A DNA stretch of 64,000 nucleotides, from assembly GCA_964059195.1 (NCBI GenBank), contig CAXKWD010000001.1, forward strand, positions 219,426,484 to 219,490,483. The letters are read 5' to 3'. The DNA comes from Ectobius pallidus. Lineage: Eukaryota; Arthropoda; Insecta; Blattodea; Ectobiidae. Made by a program: the position numbers and the translations under genes. The notes below the pieces were generated by a model that saw nothing but the letters and a program-made list of their open reading frames with translations, searched no databases and had not been told where the DNA came from. Every line of letters begins with the position of its first letter. Within the stretch, counting starts at the first letter, position 1. Shown here piece after piece: positions 22,089 through 32,549 of this stretch.

Positions 22089-22845
22089 GGCCCGGTATTA
22101 TAAACAAAGTTGATCTTTAGATTAAGTTAAACCTAATCTTAAGTTTAACTCTAGTTGCCATTTTATAATGTTCTGGTTAAGTTAAACCGTAGTGCAATGG
22201 TGTTGGTAGACCTGTTGGCTGGGAAAAGAAGACGAATTGGCCTTGGAAGTAAAAGAAAAACAATAAGATCTGCTAATTTTCTTGTATTTGTTTGTATATT
22301 GCGATAAAAATGACTGACATAAATAGTTCAAAACGTTGCCAAAACTTTTCATCCAATGAAATAGAATCGTTAGTCAATTTAGTTCGAAAGTATAGTGAGA
22401 TCGTAGAATGGAAAATCTAAATCCAAATTGAACTCAGTTTTGTTCAGTGTAAGTTAAGTTTATTTCAATCACAGCTAAAATAAGAAGCTATTCATTGCTC
22501 ATAAAAATGATCTTGTATTAGCACTTGTCTCACAGTACAACCTTCTCTGTTTAGGCCTACATTAAAATATTTTACGTTCCGGAAAGTAATAAAATAAGTT
22601 TTGTCTCTTCTTTTCATAGCATGTTGTATCCGAAATCGAATTTGTTGATACTGTCTTATCGTGTTTTGATAGCCATTTTCATTAAAACAATTATTACGTC
22701 TTAAACTGCAGATTAAACGGTAGAAAAGGTCCAGTTAGGTTAAACTTAAGATTAACTTGTAGTTATCGTTTATAATACGCAAAAATCTGAAAAACTAAAG
22801 TTTAAACTAAAAGTAAAGGTTAAACCATGATTATAATACCGGCCC
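22089..22845. mobile_element. PIF/Harbinger-type element
   Basis: The ends are GGCCCGGTATTATAAACAAA and TGATTATAATACCGGCCC, flanked by TTA on both sides (22086-22088, 22846-22848). A 3-bp TTA duplication is the mark of PIF/Harbinger. It retains part of the Myb-like accessory gene at 22310 but no DDE transposase. Confidence 0.8.
22310..22420 (+). pseudogene. Myb/SANT-like DNA-binding fragment of a Harbinger accessory protein
   Basis: A 36-codon ORF, MTDINSSKRCQNFSSNEIES, continues LVNLVRKYSEIVE before an early stop. The F-S-x-x-E-x-x-x-L-V-x-L-V-x-K-Y pattern matches helix 1 of the Myb/SANT-like (Naif1/zeste-type) domain that PIF/Harbinger elements encode beside the transposase. The remaining helices are missing. 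Family assignment is from motif memory. Confidence 0.55.
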
Positions 22846-22848
22846 TTA

Positions 22849-23305
22849 AAAAATAAATTATTTGAAGACCATAGATAATAAACTGTACAGTTTTCACTGT
22901 AGATTCAGACTTTCATTATCATAGACGGCCGTGGAACTTTGTCTGGTGTTACTGTGGAAGTCGTGAAAATGAGAAACATTACTGTGTACGGTGCAGGGTG
23001 AATATTTTTATTGGAGTGTGAAGTAAGAAAGGGCTGATGGTCATTCCACCACAATAGCCTCTGCCGAGGAAGAAAACATTGAAGCCTTTATTCTTCCCTC
23101 ATAAACAAACACGCCACATAAAACAAGCAATGTGAGGGGGCAATGAAGAAAGGGAGCAGAGGGTTAGATACATGTAGTCTAACGTGTGGGGCTGCTGTAT
23201 AAAGAAATGACACAGGGCTGTACAATACAATAAAAGCTATGTAAGTTAGTTCCGGTCAGATCTGGTCAATATATAGAGGTGGTCATGTCACAAAATTTTT
23301 AATAA
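22849..23305. other. No gene recognised
   Basis: Spacer with no coding or repeat signature that I can name. Confidence 0.45.
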
Positions 23306-23625
23306 CCGAGCGAGGTGACCAAGATGGTGACGTCTTGGGCTCTCATTCGAGAGGTCCCTGGTTCAAATCCCGTGGCCGGCCAATTTGACATGGTTTCCCC
23401 AGTCGTAAAGGCAAATGTCGAATTGGATATTTACATACCATGAATCATCCTCACCATTTCATCCTGTGTCACATCCATTTAAATTATTATCAGTTGAAAT
23501 TTACTCGATAAAATACACCAATAATAGAAACAATTGACAATCAATAGTTCCATGGCCTACCCTACTGTATAGACATAGATCCCTAACTCGTAGCTAAAAG
23601 GAGTATAACCACAGCTGAAATAAAT
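23306..23625 (+). mobile_element. tRNA-derived SINE (CGAGCGAGGTG head), plus
   Basis: Starts ACCGAGCGAGGTGACC and has the B-box GGTTCAAATCCCG at 23361. The body includes TGACATGGTTTCCCC, ACCATGAATCATCCTCACCA and a tail GTATAACCACAGCTGAA. Matching but rearranged copies lie at 39243-39640. Confidence 0.7.
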
Positions 23626-23904
23626 AAAATTGTTTTTAATTATTTATCATAGCATTTTTTTAATCCCTTTTCGAGATGGTGGACGTATGAACGGTTCTGT
23701 TTCATGTGATGTTCAGGTTTTTTAAATGATAGTAGCCAAACGGTTCCCATGGAACCATTGTTGTCTTTACAGTGAATTACGACAGTGGCTAAACGTCTAA
23801 AGTCTGCAATGAGGAGCAGATCTTAGATTTTATTAGACGCGAGGTCTACTGTTGACAGATTTGCTGATAATTTATATAATAAGATGACGTGTTTGTCTGC
23901 TCCT

Positions 23905-24185
23905 CTGTGCTCGATGCCTAGCAAAATCTACTGCACGCAGAGATCTGAAATTTTTAACTAAACAGTGGCCGAATACACCTCGAAGCCGGATTTATAATTT
24001 TAGCTTTCGTTCGCGAGTTATAAGTGAAAAACTGGCGGAAAACGTAATTTTTTGCGCTATCGAAGCATCAGTTTTCGGTAATAATTTTAATTGTTAAATC
24101 AATTGCAGGTGGCTTTGCCTTTTTTTTCAACTTGGAAATAAAAGCATCGCGATTTTTTCATTATATTGCATGGAATGCTTAAAGA
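23905..24185 (+). mobile_element. Internal Helitron (family B) fragment
   Basis: CTCGATGCCTAGCAAAATCT, ACCTCGAAGCCGG, TTCGTTCGCGAGTTATAAGTGAAAAAC and related blocks match the 5' half of the Helitrons at 27779 and 46603 (minus). Both termini are absent. Confidence 0.65.
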
Positions 24186-24934
24186 ATAATGAACTTAATA
24201 CTAAATAAAAATATATAGCCTACATGATTTATTTCTTAAATTTGAGACATGCTATTTTTTCTCAATTTGTAGGAAAAACACAGGAACACAAATGCGTGAC
24301 ATTTTTCTAAATGTCCTATTAAAAAATCAGACAATTTACTGAAAAATTGTGTGACAGATTTCATTTTTAAATACGGAAATGTTTCAATATTAACATTTGA
24401 ATAACTCAGATACCAATGAACTGACAGAAATAAAACTTCTTTAGAACATTGTCTGTCACATCACGAGTATGTGTATGAAAATAAAACAAGTAGCTATAAA
24501 AATGTAGAAAATAAAAGTTTCACCAACTACCCTCCCTTAACATGTAATCAACGCCATTCACATTTACGACGTATAACCCCAAGACGCGGATGGGGATTCG
24601 GAAACACTCTGTAGACGAGAAAATAAGGAATCCTTTCTTTTGATTATTGTTACGTTCACGAAGTCGGAAAATCAAGTTTCTTTATCAAATTTCGGCAGAT
24701 AAAACGATAGGAGACGTCGAGACACGCGTGTAATAAAAGTTGAATTGGAACTGCTTTATCTTCCTTGTTGATTGGTGGATCTCTTTCTCGCGATTTTCAA
24801 ACTACTCCCAGTCAGTGGCGAAGCGAAGGGGGGGGGGGTAAGGGGGCCAGGATGGCACTTTGCAAGGGGCGGAAAAATCCCTGACGTTGAATTCATATTA
24901 AGGAGCCTAGAGGTCATCTAAGTCCGCAAAAAAC
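24186..24934. other. No gene recognised
   Basis: Includes a G-run at 24826-24836 within GGCGAAGCGAAGGGGG, possibly the end of a hAT-H-like element (compare 52942). Otherwise unassigned. Confidence 0.35.
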
Positions 24935-25451
24935 ATACCGTATTTCAGGACCATAATATGTACTTTTTTACTTTTAAAACAGAGCCTTGAAAGTTGGGTG
25001 CGTCTAATGAAGTACACTAAAAAATTTAAATTATGGTAAGTATTGCCGGAACACCATAGTAATAAAGAAGGTTGAGTTCTTTTATAGGAAAGGAGTTGTT
25101 TCGCCGGGTGGTTTATATTAAGGCAAAGGCCTATAAACAGCCTTGTCCCGTTACGCTTACCGTATGCTGAATTGAGGGTTAGAGGGTGTAAACGTATTTT
25201 CAGCTTTTCATGAGAAATTAGGTCAGTTGTTAAAATTTACGCAATGCCATCTCTACACAAGAGATAAATAAGTTAGAAGTGATTCCATTTACATCGATTC
25301 CATTGTACATGGTTATAATATGTTTATGCAATGAAGTATATTATTTCTTTTAAAATTTGTCGTTTAGAATCACATTAAATTTCTTTTACTCCATCCTAAA
25401 ATCAAGGTGCGTCTTATGGTCCGGAGAGTGTTATAGTCCGTAAATTTGGTA
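24935..25451. mobile_element. TIR element (TACCGTATTTTACGGACTAT family), copy 1
   Basis: The left end TACCGTATTTCAGGACCAT and right end ATAGTCCGTAAATTTGGTA are inverted. The interior (GTTGGGTGCGTCTAATG ... AGGTGCGTCTTATGGTCCGG) is colinear in reverse with the copy at 44292-45328. Superfamily not determined; no transposase. Confidence 0.7.
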
Positions 25452-25689
25452 ATTTTCTTTGTCCATCGAAGCAACTTCATTTATTAAAATTTAGCACACA
25501 ATTTAAACTTGAAATTTAGCCTCACTAATATAATAATATTGCTTCGAATATTCCTCATAATTGCCGTAAGTTTAAGTAATGGAAAATAAGCGTAACAAAA
25601 TTCACATAGTTAACAGAAACCTGAACTTAGAGGCCCTACGCCTCACCCACTGGAGGTAATAGGAAAACAGACAGATAAGCATTGCCAGT

Positions 25690-26010
25690 TGTAAGGGACT
25701 CTTCTCTAAAATGAAGTTAATAACAAAATTACGTAGATTAACAAGAGTTTCTGAACTGCATAAAAACAGGCATTTTCTGATTTGAGTCGACACTTAACTT
25801 TTGCCTTAATATTATTCGCATCTGTAATTATTGCTCTCAGATATTTGAATTTCTCCACTTGTTCGAATGCTTTACCGGCTATTATAATATTTTGTAGCGC
25901 ATTATTTTGACATTTCATGTCCTTATAGGCCTACTTAGTTTTTTTCTGTGTTAATATCCAATCTAATATTCTTGCTAGCATCGAAAAGACTTTCTGAATT
26001 TCTGTCAATT
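25690..26010 (-). pseudogene. Reverse-transcriptase fragment of a non-LTR retrotransposon
   Basis: The minus frames read RLFDASKNIRLDIN, then AFEQVEKFKYLRAIITDANN and VKCRLKSENACFYAVQKLL. This matches the thumb-adjacent K-F-K-Y-L-G-x-x-I-T...R-L-x-S-G-N-A segment common in cockroach endonuclease-RTs (G changed to R here). Stops interrupt both ends. No catalytic YADD motif remains. Confidence 0.7.
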
Positions 26011-26552
26011 GTGTTTGTGAACGCCCAACACACAAAAAAATTAAAGTTAATATGATAATTTAATTAATGAAAACGTAAAGCTATAATGTTTACACGTTTG
26101 TGTCTGCCGTACTTGGTCAATCAAACTGGGATATGCTGAATAATAATAAAGGCTGGTTTAATACTGTGCTATGCGGGTAGGCAGAGTCGTATAAAGAGTA
26201 CAGTGCATCTCCAACATAATCTAAATCTGGCGGCCGGACATTCATATCTTTCGATAGGTACACATCTTTTCTGATATTGTACTCACTATTTACCTCATGA
26301 ATCAGTGACCAATCCTGTGTAAGAATATGTGGAATTTCAACCAATCACAAGTGTCTGTCCTAATAATTTTACCGTTTTATTTTTATCACTTTCATTTTAT
26401 CGCATCTACGTGCACTTCTTTTTTACGTAAATTCACATGTACTGAACACTGAAACATCTTCTTACCTGTAGCTCTTTTGTTAAAAAAGAAAAATCCTTGA
26501 ACACAGTGATTGGGTATATACAAGCTGCATTACAGCAAATCAAAATCATGTA
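26011..26552. other. Unassigned; one anonymous ORF
   Basis: A minus-strand ORF at 26117-26344 (75 codons, containing NVRPPDLDYVGDALYSLYDS) has reasonable composition but no domain I recognise and no clear splice sites. It could be a decayed exon or chance. Confidence 0.2.
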
Positions 26553-27778
26553 TCTCTTCTCTATATATATAAAAGGCTTTGTTTGGGTTCCGGTCCGCGA
26601 GGAAAAAAAATGTAGGGAAACTCAGGTACAATTAATAGGTTTTCGGAGGACCAGGTGATTTACACCAATTAAGATTACACAAGGAGATAATGAACTGTAG
26701 GTAGCTGGAACAGGGATCAACGGAATGTAATATTGGAAACAAACCTTTTCATGTAATAAACTATGGACATTTATTCTCACAACATATAGGTAAAGAATGC
26801 ACTTATAAAACGATTAAACACTGAAATAAGATGTATAATGAATCTGAGATAGGTGCACTTGCACTTGCACAATGGAATGTGATTTGGCGCGAACTCGAAA
26901 CACGTGGCGATAATTTCTCGTTAATTATGCCAGCAATGTAAATTATACATGAAACTGATCGTAAGGATCGCTGTATTACATATAATATTATTTAACACTG
27001 AAAGCTTGACTGTAATGAACTTTATAGCCGACCTATTGTGAACGCTTGGTTGCACAACGTTGCCGCACTGATACACGAACTTTTAGACTGATCTAAGAAG
27101 CCGATAATACTGAATCTACTGTATTTAGTGTAGATTAATTACTAGCACAAGATAATACTTATAACTGGAAGTATTATGTATTTATTCGCTAATTAATAGA
27201 AAACCTCTGTTCTATTGTCTGAAATAGGCGCGAATCCAGAGAGAGCGATCCAGCACGTCTGTCATGCGTGGATGCAGAAAGCTAACTGTGTTCTAACATG
27301 ACGCCGTGATGTCATGATGCCGCTAAAGCTGCACCTGCTGATGAGAGGGGAATCACAGAAATAGGCGGACTCAAACTAATATCAATGCGCTGAGATTGAG
27401 AAATACATTGAGCGGAATATTTGAATATACACTAATACTAGACACGTAGAAAAATGCTAGTGGAACCTATAGCTTTCCCCAACAGGCTTTGTCCTGACTG
27501 ACAGGAATCAACGTACAGCCTAAAGTATAACAGGTAGAGACTTGGAATTTTGACAGTACCTTCGTTTCATAATGTAGGTGCTCACTAAGAAAGGATTTTG
27601 AAAAATTCTGATTCTAAATGCCAAAAATTAAATGTTTTTGAAAATACTTATCCCCTTTTTACATAGAATTATCGAAACAAATTCACAGAACATATTGTTG
27701 CCAATGGTATAGGTGGGTTTGGATTAAATGAAATGGATGTTTCACAAATTAGAGAAGGTATCATTATAATTCATATTA
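26553..27778 (+). mobile_element. Helitron, family A, split by a solo LTR and missing its 3' end
   Basis: Starts after an A with TCTCTTCTCTATATATATAA. It is interrupted at 26580 by the solo LTR and resumes at 27485 with CTTTGTCCTGACTGACAGG. The family A sequence continues to about 27760, where a second Helitron (27779) begins. The A-type hairpin end is absent. Confidence 0.8.
26580..27484 (-). mobile_element. Solo LTR of an LTR retrotransposon
   Basis: Read on the minus strand it begins TGTTGGGGAAAGC and ends GGAACCCAAACA, i.e. TG...CA termini. It is bracketed by a perfect 5-bp duplication (GGCTT at 26575-26579 and 27485-27489). Length 905 bp. No internal coding region is present, so it is a recombination remnant. 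TGTTGG starts and 5-bp duplications occur in Gypsy and BEL/Pao; I cannot choose between them. Confidence 0.85.
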
Positions 27779-28287
27779 TCTATATTAATAAAAGGAATTG
27801 TCCTCGATGTCCAGCAAAATCTACTGAACGCAGATATCTGAAATTTTAAACATAGGTGGGCTGAAGGGTCGGAAAATGCACCTCGAAGCTGGAATTTTAA
27901 TTTTAGTTTTCGTTCGTGAGTTATGAGTGAAAAACGAGCAAAAAACGTGCATTTTTTGCGTTTTCAAAACATAAGTTTTCAGTTATACATTTCAATGTCA
28001 AATCAATTACAGTTGACTTTGGCTATTTTTGCCATACCTTGGAAGTAAAACTTTCGCGATCGCTTGAATGTTGTAAGCCCTAAATATGGTCAAACGTTGT
28101 TTTATTTGAACGAATCTCACTATGCAGAGGTTTCTGGGCCAAGAAACTCGAATCTGAGGTCGCTTTTACCAGACGCTTTTACGTCCACGTGATTTAGGAG
28201 TTAATAAATATAATGATTTTACTATTATGCTCTTAATTTTTAATTTTTGAAATAATTATCGCGGGCGAAGCCGCGGGCACATGCTAG
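27779..28287 (+). mobile_element. Helitron, family B (nonautonomous)
   Basis: Begins A|TC-TATATTAATAAAAGGAAT. It ends with a perfect hairpin CGCGG-GCGAAG-CCGCG, then GGCACATGCTAG|T. The ORF tail before the hairpin is damaged by a deletion (cttttaccagacgcttttacgtcc). Length 509 bp. Confidence 0.85.
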
Positions 28288-28619
28288 TAATATTATGTGT
28301 GTAAAGAAAATTTTTAAATCTTTTGTAATAAACACAATAATAACAACACGATAGCAACGATTAGTTTAGCAAGGAGGATAATCTAAAATATAAAGCAGCT
28401 GATTAAAAATCGCACGAATCGCTATATAGTCACAATAAATAAAACTCAGCCTCTCAGATAATGTATCTATAAAATCCTGACCTCTCGTGGCTAACTATGA
28501 TCATTATACTGAGTGTAACAGAAGCCCTTATGACCTTAATTTTGCCAGTTAAAATAAAACTTTGTTAATAATAGGGCTACGTTATTATTTGTATTATTAT
28601 TATTGCTATCATGCTATTT

Positions 28620-29145
28620 TTTTTTTATTTTTTATTTTTATTTTTTTTTAAGAATATTAGAGACTCTTTGCCCAATTACAACATTCTAATCACACCAGTT
28701 TTATAACACTAATATTATGTGTTTCATCTAATACTAAAAATATTTAAAATAATACTACAAATAAATAAAAAATATACAGAACAAAGAAACAAAAAGCACA
28801 TACAATATGAAAATTACACAATGAAGGGAACAGATCAAAACATAAGTAATATAATAGTTTTGGAGGAAACGAAAGACTTAAATAAAGAAAATGACATGGA
28901 GTATATTTTATCTATCACTTTTTAATTATTAAAAGGCTCATTGCCCAATTACATCATCCTCTTATAATAATTACACCAGTTTTACAACAGTAGTATTATT
29001 TGTTTACGTAATGTTAAAAATATTAAAACTAATACAACTAAAAAATACATAAAAAAGAAATAAAATACATAGATATGAAAATTACACAAAAAGGGAACTT
29101 TCTGAATCACTCTTATACATCCTTTACATTGAACATCTTACAGTT
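28620..29145 (-). repeat. Retrotransposon 3'-UTR repeat, two tandem copies
   Basis: Two successive copies of a ~240-bp unit containing TTGCCCAATTACA, CACCAGTTTTA.AACA and ATATGAAAATTACACA. The same unit forms the 3' UTR of the minus-strand element at 30085-30685 and recurs at 36085-36655. It is thus most likely a set of 5'-truncated non-LTR copies on the minus strand. Confidence 0.6.
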
Positions 29146-29205
29146 CTACAAGATATGTACTTGGATATTTTAAAAGAATGCCTCTAAATTGTATAGGCAT
29201 ATAAA

Positions 29206-29650
29206 CTAGGAGGTGCCCGTGGCTTCGCCCACGATAATTCATTTAAAAATTAAAAATTAAGAGTATAATAATTATTAAAGCATTATATTTATTAACACTT
29301 GCACGCGAATCATTCATAAACTACGCCATTAATAATTAATGAAACAGCTAAAATTCCGGCTTGAGAGTTCAATCTACGATTAGAAAGCGCCCCCTGGGAA
29401 AACTATATCAGAATCGATTATGCAGTTCCAAAGTAACCTGTGAACACATAATACGTATTGTTTCTCAACTGTATATTGACATGAATATGATGTGAATTTT
29501 ATTTGATCAATTCAGTGTAATTTTCAGAAATTATATAATGTTTCAAGGGAAGGAATGGTTTGTTTGGATTATTATCAGCGATATTTCACTGCTGGTGCCC
29601 CCGGTGCTTCGCCCGCCATGATTCATTGACTCCAGGATTTTTAAGAAATT
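29206..29650 (-). mobile_element. Helitron B-type 3'-end fragments (minus)
   Basis: CTAGGAGGTGCCCGTGG-CTTCGC-CCACGATAATTC at 29206 is a diverged inverse of the B-family terminus, followed by AAAATTAAAAATTAAGAG. A second degenerate hairpin GCCCCCGGTGCTTCGCCCGCC lies at 29596. No 5' end found. Confidence 0.55.
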
Positions 29651-30084
29651 TTCACTGGTAGATTATTAAAAATGATTGTGGTTCAGAGCAATGAAAATTG
29701 TAAGTAAAAATAAAATTAGAATATTTGTTCATTGTGTTCATTTCACTTAGGCCTTATATAATAGCGGTTTACCTAATTTTGTAGTCGTCATGAAAGTTTA
29801 GACTGCGAGAGACGAACATCGCCGAGTATACCCGATGTCTCACGAAGCGGGCGAGCAAGCACGCTATTTAGGGCCGTTGAATTGTATAAGAGTAGATATC
29901 TGTATAACGTCACGTGGAAAAATAAAAGTAATTCCTCTTTGGGATACCTTTCCCAAAATTCACATGATTCTGACCTGAAATTAGAGCGATTTTTCTTTCT
30001 TTAACACTGAAAAAACAGAAACTGTTTTATTTTTCATAAACTGTATCTAGATTTATTAGTAGGCTCAGGCCTCTGGCCTTCCCT
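29651..30084. other. No gene recognised
   Basis: Unassigned AT-rich sequence with one GC-rich patch (29810-29870); no coding or repeat identity seen. Confidence 0.4.
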
Positions 30085-30685
30085 AGTAATTATTTATTTA
30101 TTTAATTAATTATTTACTTTTTTTGAGAATATAACAGCCTAATTGCCCAATTACAACGTTCTCTTATACTAGCTACACCAGTTGTACAACACTAATATTA
30201 TACATTTAATGTAATGCTAAAATATTAAAGCTAATACAACTAAAAAATACAGAAAAAAGAAATAAGAAACACAGACAATATGAAAATTACACAATGAAGG
30301 GAACAGATCAAAACATAAGTAATATAATAGTTTTGGAGGAAGATATAAGAAAAATCTAAATAAAGAAAATGACTTCTTATAGTATTCAAATTTTGATCAC
30401 AGATACTTTTAAACCTCTTTTTGTTAATATGAAATATATCTGTATTGTCCATTTTGTGTATAGACGAAGCACATTATTAAGAGGAGAATTATTATGGGAG
30501 TCAGTGTTTGCTTTTGATATTAAAAAAAATGTAATTTATAAGATCTATAACGTGAAACGTCAAAAGATATTTCTTTTAGAATATTAATATCATCTACTTC
30601 GTTATCAAGTAATTTATATAAAAATAACAATGCATAACAATTTTGTCTGTGTGATAATTCAGGGATGTTAAAATAATGCAACATG
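30085..30685 (-). mobile_element. Non-LTR retrotransposon 3' end with frameshifted RT C-terminus
   Basis: On the minus strand the frame from about 30685 reads LHYFNIPELSHRQNCYALLF, then LYKLLDNEVDDINILKEISF and VSRYRS. After a shift at the A-run near 30523 it continues SPLNNVLRLYTKWT, then TDIFHINKKRFKSICDQNLN. This is the familiar post-catalytic tail of CR1/Jockey-like RTs (LLFLYKLLNG..D.P.LL..I.F.VP and SP..R..RLYN...D.F). A 3' UTR with an AT-rich tail follows, ending near 30085. Confidence 0.7.
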
Positions 30686-30689
30686 GTTG

Positions 30690-30880
30690 AATATGGATAT
30701 ATGTATTTATGAACCACATATTATTGTCTCTGTTGGACATTACATGAAAATATTATAGGAGAAAATTTCCTCTGGCATTGGGATTTGAACCCAGGGCCTT
30801 TTGGCTATCCGTGTCACTGCTCTACCAACTGAGCCAAGCCAGAGTTCACTTCACAGCGCCAGATGGAAACTCTCTCTCCC
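30690..30880 (-). mobile_element. tRNA-like SINE copy (minus)
   Basis: The minus strand contains the tRNA-like module with acceptor TCTGGCT...TGCCAGA (30774-30842), intact A- and B-boxes and shared flanks (GAACCACA.ATTATTGTCTCTGTTGGACATTA). Position 5 of the acceptor pairs G-C here instead of A-T in the 21938 copy. Confidence 0.7.
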
Positions 30881-30898
30881 AGGGAAATCAATGGGAGG

Positions 30899-31065
30899 GA
30901 GATCCGGGCTGTAGGGGGATTTTTAAACACCTTTCATCTTTGCCTACACCTCAAGAAATGAGAGAATGACAGGCGGATATGGTTGTCACACAATGGTTCA
31001 AATCCCAGGTGGCAGACTTCTCCGACACAGGTATTCAAATGTTTGTCCCATGGAATGAAAACATC
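30899..31065. mobile_element. Mariner C-terminal fragments in inverted arrangement
   Basis: The plus strand (30935-31065) reads FHLCLHLKK, then VVTQWFKSQVADFSDTGIQ, the end of a mariner transposase. Just left of it the minus strand (30931-30899) reads FKNPPYSPDL after allowing one missing base. PPYSPDL carries the last catalytic Asp of the mariner triad, so two inverted pieces of the same region abut. Confidence 0.55.
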
Positions 31066-32549
31066 CCTTTAGGCGGGCCTGCAGGCTGAGGTAGATTTCG
31101 AAGTGCTTTTGATTTAATTTATTGTTGCTGCGCAGCACTCTCTTTCTTTAGCCTTGGCACGACAAATCCGCAATCATATCTCCAAAAAAGAGGAAAGAGC
31201 ACTTTTTAAAACATTCAAATCTCGCCTTATATGAGAGCTATCGAGAAACTAGTTATTGATTTGTAGAGTACTCATCAAGAGCTTTTCAACGATACCCCAG
31301 TGGATTAAAAAATTTCGAATTTCCATCCCCCACCCCCACTCGTAACCCCCAAACCCCCGAATCGTTGGTGTCACTGTAAACTCCATAGGGAGTACTCTAA
31401 TTTATTCAAACAAAGTTTCCCTCTATACTTCATAGGGGCCGAGATATAAAGTTTTCAAAATCTCAACCCCCTCCCCCGACCCCTCGTTGGGCCAATTTTG
31501 CTCATTAACGAACTTGTCCGAACTATTGGGCCTAGAAATTACATAATAAAATTTGGTTCAAATATCTTCAAAATTACGGCCGCTAGCATGTAAAGATATA
31601 AATAGGCCTATATATAGGCCTATTTATATATATATAGGCCTATTTATATCTTATATATATATATATATGGGTGATTCTTCAAATACGGGAAAATTTGTGT
31701 TCCGGAGTGATATTTCCCTTCAAATTCAACTTTAAAAAAAAATTAAAATAAAAGTTTGTTTCTACTACCTCCATACTACAACTATCACTTTGAAATGTCA
31801 CTAACTTTAAATTCTGATATTCCAAAATCAAATTTAATTCAATGAAATGTCATCCACATGCCCTGTCCCATACACCGGTTTTGTATATTCTAATGCATTT
31901 TTCCACAAAACAAAATGTTATTTCCTTTTCAACTTTTTTCCTGCCAATGAGTATGAATTTGTGAAGAATATTAACCCCTAAAAAATAAAATGAAATAAAA
32001 TTGTCACCCCACCTAATGAACATAGAGAATGTCCCAAGGGTTTTTGGTCATCCACATGGCTGAAAAGAATGGAATTTTTTCTGCAGAAATGAGAAATTTG
32101 TATAACTGGCAACAGTGGTAGAAAGCCAACAGGGCAGCTTGTGGTTGAATTGTAAGGTTGAATTTTGCTTGCTTACAAGCCGTAAATTAGTTTTTGCTGC
32201 ATTCCTGTAAGGATTTTAATCCCTCATTGCACTTAAGTATGTTGTATCTGTCAGAAAACCCATCACACAGTCATAGCTGGGGGTGTGATACCGTGTTTGC
32301 TTGCAGATTTTGTGGTGGTAGCCATGGAATACCTTTATAATAATTATTATATAATCCGAAAGTTCGAATGCTTCTTGTTCATTCTGGAAACCGTTAACTT
32401 TGTAACCGTCAACTCTCTTGTAACTTGATTGTCAGATGTAGATGTCTGTGAAGTGTGAACCAGTCTAGTGAACTTTGTGTGAATTTACAAGTAACGTAAC
32501 TCAATATTGCGATCTTCATGTGGTATACCCTTCATGTCCACCATACATA
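31066..32549. other. Upstream region of zinc-finger gene; no gene
   Basis: Contains C-rich tracts (31327-31365, 31470-31490) and nested AGGCCTATATA palindromes at 31600-31665. A possible splice acceptor (TTTGCTTGCAG, ending 32308) may precede a 5' UTR exon of the downstream gene. No promoter could be fixed. Confidence 0.4.

Noticed and set aside
26117..26344. 75-codon minus ORF as a host exon
   Set aside because: No recognisable domain and no convincing splice sites; listed as unassigned.
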